From assembly GCA_036365455.1 (NCBI GenBank), contig JAWQUS010000022.1, positions 2,728,001 to 2,792,000 on the forward strand: 64,000 bases of DNA, given 5' to 3'. The notes below the pieces were generated by a model, which saw nothing but the letters and a program-made list of their open reading frames with translations, was not told the DNA's origin and did no database searches. Within the stretch, counting starts at the first letter, position 1. Each line of letters begins with the position of its first letter. Below are positions 1-10,997 of this stretch, one piece after another. The position numbers were made by a program, and so were the translations under genes. The stretch is from Macrosoma leucophasiata. Taxonomy: Eukaryota; Arthropoda; Insecta; Lepidoptera; Hedylidae.

Positions 1-420
1 TGACATTGTAAGGACGCGACAAAAATATAATTTGTACTGCTTCAAATATTAAGACGCGTTACTCCTTGCTCTTGTACTCTTACGTAGTGTGTCACGTGTG
101 TGACTAAGACAAAAAGTGTAACGCGATTGGTCTGAGGTGAGGACAATGAGGCTACTACTCCTCAAAACAGACCAACAAGCGCCGTGTATTAAAATGTCGC
201 GGTATTCTTTGCTCTTTTGTACTCTTAAGTCAAGTGTGACGTGTGTGACTAGGACAAAGAATGTACTACCACATAGGGTACGTTCGACCAAACGACCCCA
301 ACGATCGCGATCACGACCGCTGAAATTGTCGTTCCACTATCGCAAAAATACCGCGGGAGTTGAGCCAGTCCACTTCATTATAATAATAAAATTTATTGAC
401 ATTATTTAATTTTTGTTTTA
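1..420. repeat. diverged direct duplication, no gene
   Basis: About 80 bp near 50-130 recurs at about 195-275 (shared ctcttgtactctta and gtcacgtgtgtgacta motifs). The stretch around 270-330 resembles 34990-35240. No coding signal is seen. Confidence 0.5.
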
Positions 421-680
421 TATTATTTCGCATTAACACATGCTTGTGAAATATATAGTAGGTCGCGAGTTCGAGCCTCTCCTGAAGTCAAATTTTTCTT
501 TCCATTTTTCTTTAAAAACAAAATCGCTTCTTTACAAGAATAATGTGACATTTCATCTAAATCGTTCTTTATGAAATGCAACATTATTCTTACAAGAATA
601 ACGTGACATTTCATCTAAATCGTTCTATATGAAATGTCAAATGTGACATTGAATGAGAATAATGATTCTTGTAAAGAGGC
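420..680 (+). repeat. tSINE-D fragment and short direct/inverted repeats
   Basis: 420-530 has the tSINE-D flank (tttcgcattaacacatgctt) and a B-box-like gagttcgagcc. At 535-650 a segment of about 57 bp (gtgacatttcatctaaatcg) is repeated in tandem, with an inverted copy of the outer ends. Confidence 0.6.
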
Positions 681-940
681 GAAATATTATTTAATTTTAT
701 CAAAAATGACTTAACTTTTAATTTAAACAAAATCTACAAATTACAAAAACAATCTTAGCTCAATCATTAAAAATATTAATATCTCTCGATATTCATCTCA
801 TTAACACTATGTTTAGTAGGTACAAACAAATCCATTCTGTCACTTCAAAATCTTCAAATGTATCGCATGACAAAATTTGTCCTGTCCCTTACAAAATGTG
901 AGTCAGACACACTTTGTAAGAGCCAGTACAAATTTTGTGT

Positions 941-1352
941 CGCGACAAATTTTGTCATGTTGCTTCAAATGCACCGCGACGCTTCAAATCACTTCGCCGC
1001 CTCGCCGCGTCGGCGGCCTCATTTGAAGTAAAAAGCAACATGACAAAAGACGCGACAAATTTTGTCATGTTACTTCAAATGCACCGCGACGCATCAAATC
1101 ACTTCGCCGCCTCGCCGCGTCGGCGGCCTCATTTGAAGTAAAAAGCAACATGACAAAAGTCGCGACAAATTTTGTCATGTTACTTCAAATGCACCGCGAC
1201 GCGTCAAATCACTTCGCCGCCTCGCCGCGTCGGCGGCCTCATTTGAAGTAAAAAGCAACATGACAAAAGTCGCGACAAATTTTGTCATGTTACTTCAAAT
1301 GCACCGCGACGCGTCAAATCACTTCGCCGCCTCGCCGCGTCGGCGGCCTCGC
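941..1352 (+). repeat. tandem array, four units of 110 bp
   Basis: Units begin at 941, 1051, 1161 and 1271 with cgcgacaaattttgtcatgt; the last is cut at about 1352. Each unit contains inverted arms (tttgtcatgtt.cttcaaatg against catttgaagt with aacatgacaaaa) around a GC-rich core. Confidence 0.9.
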
Positions 1353-1565
1353 GTTACGTCATCGCCTCACGTAATTTAAAGTGGGACAAAGTACTGGCTC
1401 AATACGAAAAAGAGGCTCCTCTTACAAACTCGTTCTGAAAGCGTGTCATACCCAACACTATCCCTTAGGCAGTTAGGCTTACTTTTTTGCTTGGGCTGGA
1501 GCGCCTTCTGCGCTCGTCGATTGCCCGGTGAAATAGACTAGTGCCTTTAGAAATAAAAAAAAATA

Positions 1566-1680
1566 GAAAGAAAAATTTGACTTCAGGCAGGAATTGAACC
1601 TGCGACTTCAGGATAACCAGTCAGATTTATCACTATGGTACCGAAATCCTTTCTGAGCTTCGAAATTTTCTTTCCCTTTC
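1566..1680 (-). repeat. tRNA-like SINE fragment (tSINE-D2)
   Basis: A minus-strand B-box-like aggttcaattcctgcc and the aaaaatttgacttcagg flank match the better copy at 45825-45925. It is too degraded to be a tRNA gene. Confidence 0.55.
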
Positions 1681-1814
1681 TGATTTCAACCGATTTAGGG
1701 TCGGTGAATGGAAAAAAAAATGGTACAATTGGACTAATGCCATCTCAAGACATGCCGCCTACATAAATCAGTCCTTAAAAAAGATGAACATTATTTTGAT
1801 AATTCAAATCTTAC

Positions 1815-1942
1815 CTGTGCTGAGCCAAATGCATCTCAAATTGACACCACTGGCTCAAGAGAAACCGTTTCGATATTACCAGCATAATGGATCTGGAGCG
1901 ATCCATGCATGACACTATGTTCTCCAGAATTGATAGGCCCAC
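1815..1942 (-). CDS. Toll receptor exon, central TIR
   Basis: Acceptor ttttaccag, donor gtaaga, phases 0 to 2. It reads VGLSILENIVSCMDRSRSIM, then LVISKRFLLSQWCQFEMHLA. The downstream exon with TIR box 3 (FW) is not visible between here and position 1 and is probably outside the window. Confidence 0.92.
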
Positions 1943-4900
1943 CTGGTAAAAGTAAAAATACAGGCAAAAATATAATTTAATTATGAAAAAATGCGAGTGT
2001 TTTTTTATGTTATGAAGGTGCCAAAAAAATGCAGTTCGAACGCACGAATCTTCATCATCTCCCTCCGTGCGGAAAGCGCAACAGAGGGGGGGGATGGTTC
2101 GGGGATTAAGGCGAATCCTACCACCCCGGGCCTATCTAGTCCTAAATGGCATTTTATGGCAATTAAGGCAATTTAGGCACGCGGGGAAACTCACTGAAGG
2201 AAAGGCCATATTCACATTTTTTTAGCTTTTTAGACCATTTTGTATTTGACATGCATGCAGTTCACATTGATGTTTAAAGTGACTGCAGCCTATAGACACT
2301 TACACAAAGACCAGAGGTAAAAAACTGGTTGCCTGTAAAGTCGGTTTTACGGGCGAAGATTTTACGTGACAACGTCTTTTTCTCGGTAGAAAGGCATTCG
2401 CCGGTCCGGCAGGCCTCTCTCTCGTTCGGTGACTCATCGTTACGTTACCGGGCGTTACACTTTTTCATGAGTGACTCCGAGCCGCAACCTAATTTAAGAC
2501 GTTGTCACGTCAAAATTCATATGCGTTGGCACCCCCAGGACCTCAGTTATTATGTCTCAGTGATTACAATAACATCTAACGGGAACAGGATAGTACTGAA
2601 CACTACCATTTGGCGGGAGATAGATTATATAATACGGCGGTGCCTATGCTCTCGAGCTCGTACATAGGAACTACCCTCAGAAAATTGTATAATCAAATTA
2701 AAAGGAAAGCTGTCACAACTAGGCTTTATAAGTAACTGAACCCTTTATGTTTGGATCACACTGCAGAATCATTCCGTTCATCCAGATATACTGCAAACCT
2801 AATTTTTATGCATATTTATAATCTAGAGAATATATATCCACTAAGTTGCCAATCAAAATGTGGCCGCAAGTATTTTTTTTCTTTACTTGTTTTTTCAATA
2901 AAGTATCGTTCACCTCTGTATGTATGAAGACTGAAACATCACGGCTGCCGTTGCGCACTTCGCCGCCCCTACCTATTTTCGTTCAGCCCCGATAACTTTT
3001 TACTTCTATAACGTACATGTAGTATTTATATATCAAATTAAAGCTATTTTTTTTTTCATTATTATAGATATACGGGAGCCAAATTAAATCGGCCGCAAAT
3101 AAGAGTTGCTGCTAAAGATAAAAAAAAAAAAAATACTTGCGGCTAAATTTTGATTGGCAACCTAGTGGATATAATTTTTCTAGATTATAAATATGCATAA
3201 AAATTAGGTTTGTAGAATATCTGGATAACCGAAATGATTCTTCAGTGGGATCCTAATCTACTAGGTACATTGTGCATAGCCTAACACTAAGTTGCCTGAT
3301 TTCTTCAAAACTCTTCTGATACTTCTTACCTGAAAGTCTCTTTCATGTAGACACACACTGATGTTGCAATCTATTTCAACATGAGGTAGCAAATGGTCCA
3401 GTACCCACGTTCTATCTTCGTTACAGTACGACACGAATACGTCGTAATTGAAAATAGAACCGTCTGAAAAGAAAAAAAAGGTATTTTAAACAATGATGCT
3501 ATAAATAAAGAGGTAGGTACAGTAACCAGGTGGTAGAGCTCCAGTGACGGAGGACTCGCAGGCGTAGGCACCACCGCATTACCTAATATACTTGCCGCTA
3601 AATGGTAGTCTTCAGCACTATCGTATTCGTAATACGATAGTGCTGAAGACTACCATTTAGACCAACCACCTACCAAATACCGAGGTCAAAATGCCGATGC
3701 GTTACAACTCCTGAGGCCTAAGGTGTTATGCCTCTGTGCCAGAAATTACAAGGCCATACAGGAGTGGTAACGCATCGGCATTTTGACCTCGGTCTTTGTG
3801 TAAGTGTGTATAGGCTGCAGCCATCACATAACATCAATGTGAACTGCATGCTTGTTTGCCACTTTCATTACATAGAAAAAGAAAAAAAAAACAATTAATA
3901 TTGTACATCGAGCCTACGAAAGAGACAATCGTCTAGTTTCGACTTCACAGAGCGTTATCTCTGCTGCACACTGCCTACGTAAGCACTGATAGTCCGGTGT
4001 TTGTCAAAACCTGAACAAAATGGTCGACAAATGTCACATAGGTAAGATAACGCTCTACAGACCCGAAATAAGTCGAAGTCTTTTTCCTAAGTAAATATAA
4101 ATAAACAGTATCGTTGCTCAGAACGATAATGATTGATAGAATACCCCATATTTCTTATACATAGTATTAATTAACTGCCTCTGTAGCCTAGTGGTAGCAG
4201 GCCACTACTACTACGCTGAGGTCCGGGTTCGATTTCCGGAATGGGGGTTATCAAAGATAATGGTGTGTCCCTTCTCTCTGGTTCTATTGGGATTTCTCCA
4301 TTTTCAGAAAATTTCCCAGTACTTTGAAATTTGGTAATGTGCCCGGAGATGTCAACAGGCTTGCCACCTGTTACATGGGCCAAAACGTAACCGGCGAATC
4401 GTGGGTGTTTGCATGTATGCTTAAATGCATGCATTTACCTCTACCTACCCCTTCAGGGAATACAGGCGTGAAGTTACGTTTTTAATTAACCAAAACATAC
4501 CATCAATGACATCATCCTTGTTAATCAAGCTCAGCATCGCAGAGTTCCTGACAGTAATAAAACAATATCTAAAGAGCCTTCTGAAAATATAGAAAAACAG
4601 GAATAATGGCAGCAACCCTGCCGGAATCAACAACAGAAGCAAACGATTCCATCCCTGACGTATCATATCCGGCATATGACTCTCTCTCGCAGTCTGACTG
4701 CAATATGGAAACTTGGAGAACAGTGTGGTTTTCCCCTCAGACACTATCAAACACTGGTAGGTTAATTCGTCGTAATCCAAAAGGAGAAAATTCCCTGTGA
4801 TTTCCAGCTGGATACTCTTGTCGTAATCAACGACATTGGCGGATACATTTCGCCGATTCCCGATCATGATATTATAGCTCAGGTAGCCTATATGAAATGG

Positions 4901-6224
4901 GATGATACCCCTCACATCAGAGGACCTATCGGTTAGCGGAGCTATAACGCTATCGTGCCTGTAAATTTCATTCCTTCGCGCCAATTCGTATATTTCACGC
5001 ACTTGACAGTTGCAAACGATAAAATTGCCGGATAGACTTATATATGATACATTGTGGAAGTCTTCAGCCATTTCTTTTGATATAATGTTTATATTGTTGT
5101 CTCTAAGCGAAAGCAATTTGAGACTGGGCATCAGAGATATAGTTGGTTTGAACCATGTCGTCAATCTGTTCTTGTCTAAATCTAAAATCTGAAGGTTTTG
5201 AAGAGATTTGGCAACGTATTGCGACAAAGACGATATTTCATTATTTGATACCTTCAATACTTCCAATTTTTTAAACTTCTCAAAGCCATTCATGTTTTTC
5301 AAGCCTATCTCCTCTGCGAATAGTACTTGTAATGTCTTTTCGGTTCCATTGAGGAGTCCCATATTAGATAATATATCAATATTTCCAGATATATCCAAAT
5401 ATCTCATGGAAGTCTTATTGAATATCTCGTTCCATGTTCTAGATATGCTAGCGTGACAAAGTGAAAGTCTCTCCATTTTCCTGCCAAGACTTCTCAGTAC
5501 TTGGACATTACGATGGGTCAATTTAGTGAAGGACAAGTCTAGAGAACTCAAGTTTACTAAATCCTTGAACAAGTCCATCGTTTCGAAGACCAGAGTTTTT
5601 GCGATGCCGTTTTCCTCCGGTTCGATATTGCGACTTATGTCCAAGTGTATTAAGGTTCTGAGTCCTTTGAAAGCATGGGCATCGACGTAGAATATGAAGT
5701 TCTCGCCAAGATAAAGCCGCTCTAAAACGCGCATGTTCCTGAAGACGTTGGCTCCAAGGACTTTGATGCCGCAGAATCTGAGGTCCAATTCGCGGAGTTT
5801 CGTAAAGTTCACAGATTGGAAGCCATTAGACCAGGTAATGGGATCTGAAACGTTATAAATCAGTCATGAGGAATAGCATTCTTTGTATCTCTCACTGAAT
5901 TAATATTATTTTAGACTTGCCCCCTTAAACAAAAACATACATCAGATACATTATCAAATGTGCAGAATAGAAAAAGACAAAGGAGAGATTAGCAACACAT
6001 TAGCTAAAATACGTTTATGAACAAGGAAGTTTGTCTTTTGCCAAAGAGAAATCTGCAGTGATACTCTGTTATTGTATAATCACATACTAATCTAAGCTCT
6101 GAATAACACACATCAGAGCGTCGAAACTATCTAAATTCACTCGCATGTGTTATCCGTATGCCAAGCGTGGCGATTATGGCATATCCCTCTTATAGGGAAC
6201 GGTGGCGTTGGTCCAGCAGTCGAA

Positions 6225-6268
<44 letters not shown>

Positions 6269-8360
6269 TATATATAATACATATATATATATATATATGT
6301 GGTAAACAAGCATGGAGTTCACATTGATGTTAAGTGATGACTGCAGCCTATAGACACCCACACAAAGACCAGAGGTCAAAATGCAGATGCGTGACCACTT
6401 CTAAGTCCTAAGGTATTGTGCCTCTGTGCCGGAAATTACAGGGCCGTACATTGCCACCTGACCGGAACACGTGTGAACACTACTATAAGCGGCAAGTATA
6501 TTAGGTAATTCGGTGGTGCCTACGCCCGCGAGCTCCGTCACTGGAGCTCTACCACCAGTAAAAAGATGATGATAACTTACTCCTCTGCATGACATCAGCA
6601 GTGATCTCCCTCGCCTGCGTCGCGTTCATAGCCATGTCGTATCTGTCCCCAGTTGTGCTGTGTAAGCCAAACTCGTTGCCGTAAAATGTTATATACTCGG
6701 CAGTCTCATAAAGCGTCCTCCCTTGATTGTCCTTTAGGTCGAACACCTATAATTCAAGCAAAATTAAAAAGTTAAACGAACTGCGTTTTTCGAAAAATAT
6801 TCCATTTATCGGTTGAACTCGCTCATGAATGGTTACGTAGTAGCAAGAGCGTCTCTTTTTCTACACCGTACTACCCGCCGAAGAGAGAGGTTCCACCATC
6901 ACCGACTGGACACCTGGCAGTGCTCAACGGTACGGTTTTCTCGTTCGTTTCTGCCCAGAACGTGTAAATTGTGGAACGAACTTCCCTCTGAGGTGTTCCC
7001 TCGTTGCTTCAATATGGGGTTCTTCAAAAATGGCGTCAAAAGAGTCCTTTAGGGTTGGCAGCGCGTTGGCAACTCCCCTGGTGTTGCAAATGTTCATAGG
7101 CGACGGTGACCGATTAAGAGGGGGGCAGCTTGGCTATTAGGGAAGACATACTTATGGTACCTATCTGTCTTAGCGCTGTATTTTATCTTTAAATTGTGCT
7201 TTATTTTGCATCTGCCCCGCATCAATCATACGGGGCCCCCGGCTGTGGGGAGCCCCAACGTGCGTGGGCCCCCTAATTTTACCTCATTTGCGGCTATAGA
7301 AGAAAATGTCCTTTTTTTGCTCGTGCAGTTTAAGGTCCGATACTGGGCCTCCAAATACCAAATGCCGCCCCGAGCCTCCGACGACCTTAGACCGCCACTG
7401 CGTGGTGTGCGTCGTGGAGCTTGGTGTTCAGAGTGGAGTAGACCTGGTCACAACATAGACAAAGACTTACCAAGGGGACAACCTTCAGCTTACACTTGGC
7501 CAGGCTCAGGAACTTGACGTATTTTGTCCGGGAGCACCAGAATACTGACATTTGCTTTTGAAGCGATTGAACTACATTTGACATCGCTGACACATCGATC
7601 GCACTTTGGTGTTCTGTAAAATATGAAAAATCAAAATTAAAAAACCGACCACTTTGGACAATTGGCACGGTTCGTTTCGTTGAAAATGACCCGTTCGTTC
7701 GAAGACCCGTCAGCACGAGCCGGTGACATTTATCGAATTAATGATCTGTATCGATTTATCTGGCTCGTTGTTCCATAGAACCAGACTAGAACTCTATTTC
7801 ATAGAACCAGATTAATTGAACGACTCTTTCCAATCCTTGAATCAATGAACCAATCAATCAATTGAATGGCTCGAACGAACCGGATCATTTTTTCAATGGA
7901 TCAGTATTCAGACCTCCTTGTGAGTACATATATTATTATGGTTCTGTGAACATAGGCTGTCTTTGTTATCAGTTTGTAAAGGGGAAATGAGACATTCTAC
8001 TGATATACTTTTTACATTAGTTTATTACATTTAGTTTTATCTTAGTGATATTCTTGACTTTACATATATTTTTTATCTTGTTAAGAGTTGCCTGTCACCC
8101 TAAATGAATAAATGAGTTTCTGATTCTGATTCTGTTTCTGATATTACATTCATTGCAAACGTGCAAAGCCGGGGCGAGAAAAAATAAATTTGGAATTATG
8201 CTCACCAACAGCAGGAGTAAGATTACCCTCGTGGTCCACCCACGGCTGAATGTCAGTCATATACCCCGTCAGGCACCTGGGTATCTGAACATCGTCAACT
8301 ACCGGCCTCTGTGCTGAGGTCCAGGTACCCTGGCTTGCAGCATAGATGAGCCACCAGAAC
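1815..8360 (-). CDS. Toll-family receptor, Toll-9-like, partial (six exons)
   Basis: Innate-immune or developmental receptor: an extracellular LRR domain binds ligand and a cytoplasmic TIR domain recruits adaptors such as MyD88. Exons are 8206-8360, 7471-7613, 6581-6746, 4501-5844, 3330-3463 and 1815-1942; every junction has GT/AG and matching phase, giving 689 codons. In visible-protein numbering: remnant of a hydrophobic signal segment at 1-11, LRRs from about 80 to 430, LRRCT cysteines at 432, 434, 519 and 536, membrane helix 556-575, TIR from about 608. TIR box 1 is YDVFVSYCNED and box 2 is VCLHERDF; WCQFEMHLAQHR is typical of TIR. Only one cysteine cluster precedes the membrane helix, as in Toll-9 and vertebrate TLRs rather than Toll-1. 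The 5' signal-peptide exon and the last TIR exon were not found. Family assignment is firm; the Toll-9-like label is inference. Confidence 0.9.
2215..2322 (-). repeat. SINE-A fragment
   Basis: It matches the SINE-A 3' half (catgcagttcacattgatg, then gactgcagcctatagacac). A shorter piece lies at about 1999-2035. Confidence 0.7.
2318..2513. repeat. Rep-I, 196-bp repeat copy 1
   Basis: Reads base for base the same as 25907-26102. It contains no convincing gene; an open frame across it is shared by both copies. Confidence 0.85.
2753..3252. mobile_element. MITE-M, fold-back element copy 1
   Basis: Left arm from cactgcagaatcattccg and right arm ending cgaaatgattcttcagtggg are inverted over about 130 bp around an AT-rich centre. 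The second copy is at 56725-57570. No transposase is encoded. Confidence 0.85.
3330..3463 (-). CDS. Toll receptor exon, TIR boxes 1 and 2
   Basis: Acceptor cttttcag, donor gtaaga, phases 1 to 0. It reads GSIFNYDVFVSYCNEDRTWV and later ISVCLHERDFQ, the first two signature boxes of TIR. Confidence 0.92.
3526..3895 (+). mobile_element. SINE-A copy with two internal inversions
   Basis: The 5' end tggtggtag-like and the tail cattacatag plus A-run are present. The middle carries a perfect palindrome (3598-3660) and a second inverted pair (about 3680-3705 against 3768-3792). Confidence 0.85.
3893..4085. mobile_element. MITE-N copy 1
   Basis: Inverted arms share agagcgttatctct and agataacgctctaca, like the fuller copy at 39352-39572. 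Confidence 0.75.
4165..4482 (+). mobile_element. SINE-B, tRNA-derived
   Basis: A box tagcctagtggtagcagg, B box gggttcgatttcc, body with gtgcccggagatgtcaac, and 3' end ggcgtgaagttacg. It ends about 20 nt from the Toll main-exon donor. Confidence 0.9.
4501..5844 (-). CDS. Toll receptor main exon: LRRs, LRRCT, transmembrane helix
   Basis: A 1344-bp exon with acceptor gtttcag and donor GATG|gtatgt, phases 1 to 1. It holds about ten LRR strands (LRELDLRFCGIKVLG, LERLYLGENFI, LEVLKVSNNEISSL, LQILDLDKNRLTTW, LKLLSLRDNNINII), an LRRCT starting NFIVCNC, and a membrane helix of about 20 residues at 4583-4642. The reading frame stays open past the donor to 4445 inside SINE-B. The TIR exon joins in frame from the donor, so that tail is judged to be intron read-through. 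Confidence 0.92.
6226..6298. repeat. (TA)n microsatellite
   Basis: About 70 bp of almost pure TA inside a Toll intron, followed directly by a SINE-A. Confidence 0.95.
6300..6559 (-). mobile_element. SINE-A
   Basis: Reverse orientation from ggtaaacaagcatgg to gagctctaccaccag; the 5' end lies about 20 nt from a Toll donor. Confidence 0.88.
6581..6746 (-). CDS. Toll receptor exon, ectodomain
   Basis: Acceptor attatag, donor gtaagt, phases 0 to 1. It encodes VFDLKDNQGRTLYETAEYI and ends MQR plus one base that joins the NPITW start of the next exon. A minus-oriented SINE-A ends about 20 nt beyond the donor. Confidence 0.8.
6830..7135 (+). mobile_element. LINE-E reverse transcriptase C-terminal fragment
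   Basis: Encodes RTCKLWNELPSEVFPRCFNM then GFFKNGVKRVL and a stop, the C-terminus of a jockey/CR1-type polyprotein. Only the 3' end is present. Confidence 0.8.
7471..7613 (-). CDS. Toll receptor exon, first LRR-like segment
   Basis: Acceptor ttttacag, donor gtaagt, phases 1 to 0. It contains YVKFLSLAKCKLKVVPL, an LRR-type strand with the usual leucine and cysteine spacing. Confidence 0.8.
7920..8150 (+). repeat. LINE 3' tail with (TTCTGA)-like end
   Basis: gttatcagtttgtaaagggg recurs in part at about 28800 and 49180. The end reads aataaatgagtttctgattctgattctg, a retroelement tail. Confidence 0.6.
8206..8360 (-). CDS. Toll receptor exon, N-terminal ectodomain
   Basis: Acceptor tcttccag and donor gtgagc bound the exon; it enters at phase 2 and leaves at phase 1. 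It begins FWWLIYAASQG, which looks like the end of a signal peptide, so a short upstream exon with the ATG is expected at higher coordinates. Confidence 0.8.
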
Positions 8361-8548
8361 CTGGAAGATTTGGAAATGTTTCATTATTACTTGTCGTATC
8401 ACTACTCGGAGTTCGAGGGGTTGAAAATAACATTGTGGTTCCTAAAACTGTATTTTTGTCGAAACGATTTGAGCTATAAGGCCCGGTAAGGAAATTTTAT
8501 TAGGAGTAAAATCCAGTCAAACACGAAAGTTGAACCGTCCACTACATT

Positions 8549-8760
8549 AAGGTGCCAACTAATGGAACAGTACTTGTCTACTACGGTAGATGGGGTGTCA
8601 ATCGAATAACATCGCACATACGAAGATTTCTCAAGAGTTGCCATATATACAACTTCCCAACATCAGTCGTTGAGCCGCGGCCCGCCAGGCGCTATCACCT
8701 CGCCTGGTCGGTGGACCCTCCCTTTTCGTCTGAGGAACACTTCCAGACATTTAGGAACAC
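8549..8760 (+). repeat. Rep-G copy
   Basis: Shares acaacttcccaac, gagccgcggcccgccagg and tacggtagatgg with three other copies. No open frame is conserved among them. Confidence 0.75.
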
Positions 8761-9039
8761 TCCAGGCGTTACGCGCGATTCCTCCGCAAGGGCTGCGACC
8801 GAGCGGACTTGTTTCACTCGGCCGACGGCCGCACACTACCGATCTCCTTACGCACGCCGAGTAAACTCCCGTCGTGCATCGGAGCTGACACACACACACA
8901 CATTTTTATAAGTCAACCGTTTGTAAGACAATCACTTGCAGAGTGGTCAAATGTGTGTAGATAGTCACATCTCCTTTCCCTTCTAACTTTTAAAATCAGA
9001 CAGTGAAAATGATGTCATCATTTTAGCCGAAATATGTCC

Positions 9040-9120
9040 ACAGCTGGACCAAAGCCTCCCCATAAGGGGGATATGCCACAATCGCCACGCTTGGCATGCG
9101 GATTGGCGATAGCAGTGGCG
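9040..9120. repeat. short dispersed repeat
   Basis: The segment tatgccacaatcgccacgct recurs at about 6155-6225 and 37850-37900. The region 8760-9470 otherwise shows nothing recognisable. Confidence 0.6.
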
Positions 9121-9473
9121 GAAGAATTCTCTTCCAGTAGAAGATTCTTCCTGATGAATGAAGATCGAATCTTTGTTGTGAAACCCCGATCAGTCCGCAA
9201 ATCAGACGCCGCAAATGGACATGGATTGACCACACTCTCAGAAGACCTGCCTACCACAATCCTAGACAAGCTCTAGAATTAACTCCACAGGGGAAGAGTA
9301 AACGTGGCTGTTCCAAATACACTTGGAGACGTTCAGTAGCGGCACAAAATTAAGACTATCGGGCTGACATGGTCCGAGTTGAAGCGCGCAGCCCAAGACA
9401 GATCGCGATGACGGAGTATTGTGGAGGCCCTCTGCCCCACCTAGGGGAAATAAGACATTAAGTCAAGTACTTC

Positions 9474-9736
9474 ACTGGTGGTAGAACTCCAGTGACGGAG
9501 CTCGCGGGCGTAGGCACCACCGCATTACCTAATATACTTGCCGCTAAATGGTAGTGTTCATCAATATTGTGTTCCGGTCAGGTGGTAATGTACGGCCCTG
9601 TAATTTTTGGCATAACACCTTAGGACTCAGGATTTCGTCCTTGGTCTTTGTGTAGGTGTCTATAGGCTGCAGTCGTCATTTAACATCAATGTGAACTGCA
9701 TGCTTGTTTGCCACTTTTATTACATTAAAAAAGTAA
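9474..9736 (+). mobile_element. SINE-A
   Basis: Full-length head tggtggtagaactccagtg with tail attacattaaaaaa. From 9740 to 10660 there are only AT-rich sequence and weak direct repeats (for example the gttgcttttatctg motif twice at 10495-10565). Confidence 0.85.
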
Positions 9737-10659
9737 GTCAAGAAGATTCTTCAGCCAGTGGGCGGTGGGTCGTCACGTCCCAAAGCCAGAAATACTAAAT
9801 TTCACCGTGTAAATATGTGACCATTGACAGCTAATAATGCACAATTTAATAGGTTTACAACGCTATGATAATAATGGTGCCTATAATGTCGATGAATAAT
9901 TGTCACATTATCAGGTTTATCTTTTGATTAGTTAAATACGTATTAATAACATTATCTTGATTTTTATTTATATCATGTGTAAAGTCATCCATTGGCGAGC
10001 TAAGACCGCTGGAACGCCACGAGCCTGCGGGCTAAAGGTATGAACTACTATGAACCGCCAACGGAGCACCTACAAAACCGCGGTTTTTAAAAGTTCGCGG
10101 GTTGACTCGTTGGCTCTTCGTGCATGCTTGAAATCCTAAGCCCGCGGTAAAATACCGCCAATGGACCCACCCACCCACTTTACTAATGGCCTTATTATTA
10201 TGCTCGGTCCGCTGCGGCCGGTGGCCCATTTTGCTGTATGGGTTTACAAAACTTTGGAGTACCTATACATTATTGATTTACCATTATTGATTCCTTGTTT
10301 ACTACGGAACCCTAAAAACCCCCTACGATTTGGTCACCTTTCGATTGAATTACTCTATCATATTATTATGGAATGTTTAAACCATGTAGATATATGATGT
10401 CATCATTAGCAGCTTATAATGTGCACAATATAATAGGCTAACAAGCAAATCTAATCTATCATCGTTGTACGATTGAATGAATAAAAAGTTTAGCAACTAA
10501 CTTCAGACAGTTGCTTTTATCTGTACGAGTATATCGACTAACTTCAAAGCGTTGCTTTTATCTGCCAGTGTGCGCGCGCGTCGACGAAATTCACTATCAT
10601 CTTTTTTACCAATCGCGCCAAAAGAAGTAGCTTTACCTCGGGAGTCAAATTGAGTGTAA

Positions 10660-10997
10660 GACCAAGTTGGCATCCAAAAAGCTAGGGGTTCTTAACAAAG
10701 CGAGGCATCGGGGCAGCTATTACAGCTTTAAAAGGCCCAAGTGCGCTCCCATCTGGAATACTGCTCTCATTTGTGGGCGGGCCCCAAATACCAACTTGTA
10801 TCACTTGACTCTCTACAAAGATGCGCCGTTCGTATTGTTAACGACCCAGGACTTACTGATAGGCTCGAACATCTGAGCCTGCGCCGAGACATTGGGCGTC
10901 TATGCGTTATATACCGTCTCTACAATGGCGAGTGCTCTATTGAACTGTTCGACATGGTGCCACCGTTTCTTTTCCTATACTATTCTACCCGCCGAAT
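10660..10997 (+). mobile_element. LINE-E RT fragment, left half of a split copy
   Basis: Encodes VRSHLEYCSHLWAGPKYQLV then SLQRCAVRIVNDPGLTDRLE, up to VPPFLFLYYSTRR. The copy resumes at about 13525 after a second LINE has inserted. Confidence 0.85.

Noticed and set aside
941..1352. CRISPR-like regular repeats
   Set aside because: The 110-bp units are contiguous with no unique spacers and the genome is eukaryotic.
2329..2667. 112-codon frame starting MPVKSVLRAK, also at 25918
   Set aside because: It lies in the Rep-I repeat and its 3' half differs between the copies; no splice or homology support.
4445..4500. C-terminal extension of the long Toll frame ending YSLKG
   Set aside because: A strong donor at 4500 joins in frame to a genuine TIR exon; the extension is intron plus SINE-B. 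Kept only as a possible retained-intron product.
8552..9276. Several overlapping frames of 60-120 codons
   Set aside because: They occupy Rep-G and dispersed repeats, differ between copies and show no protein motifs.
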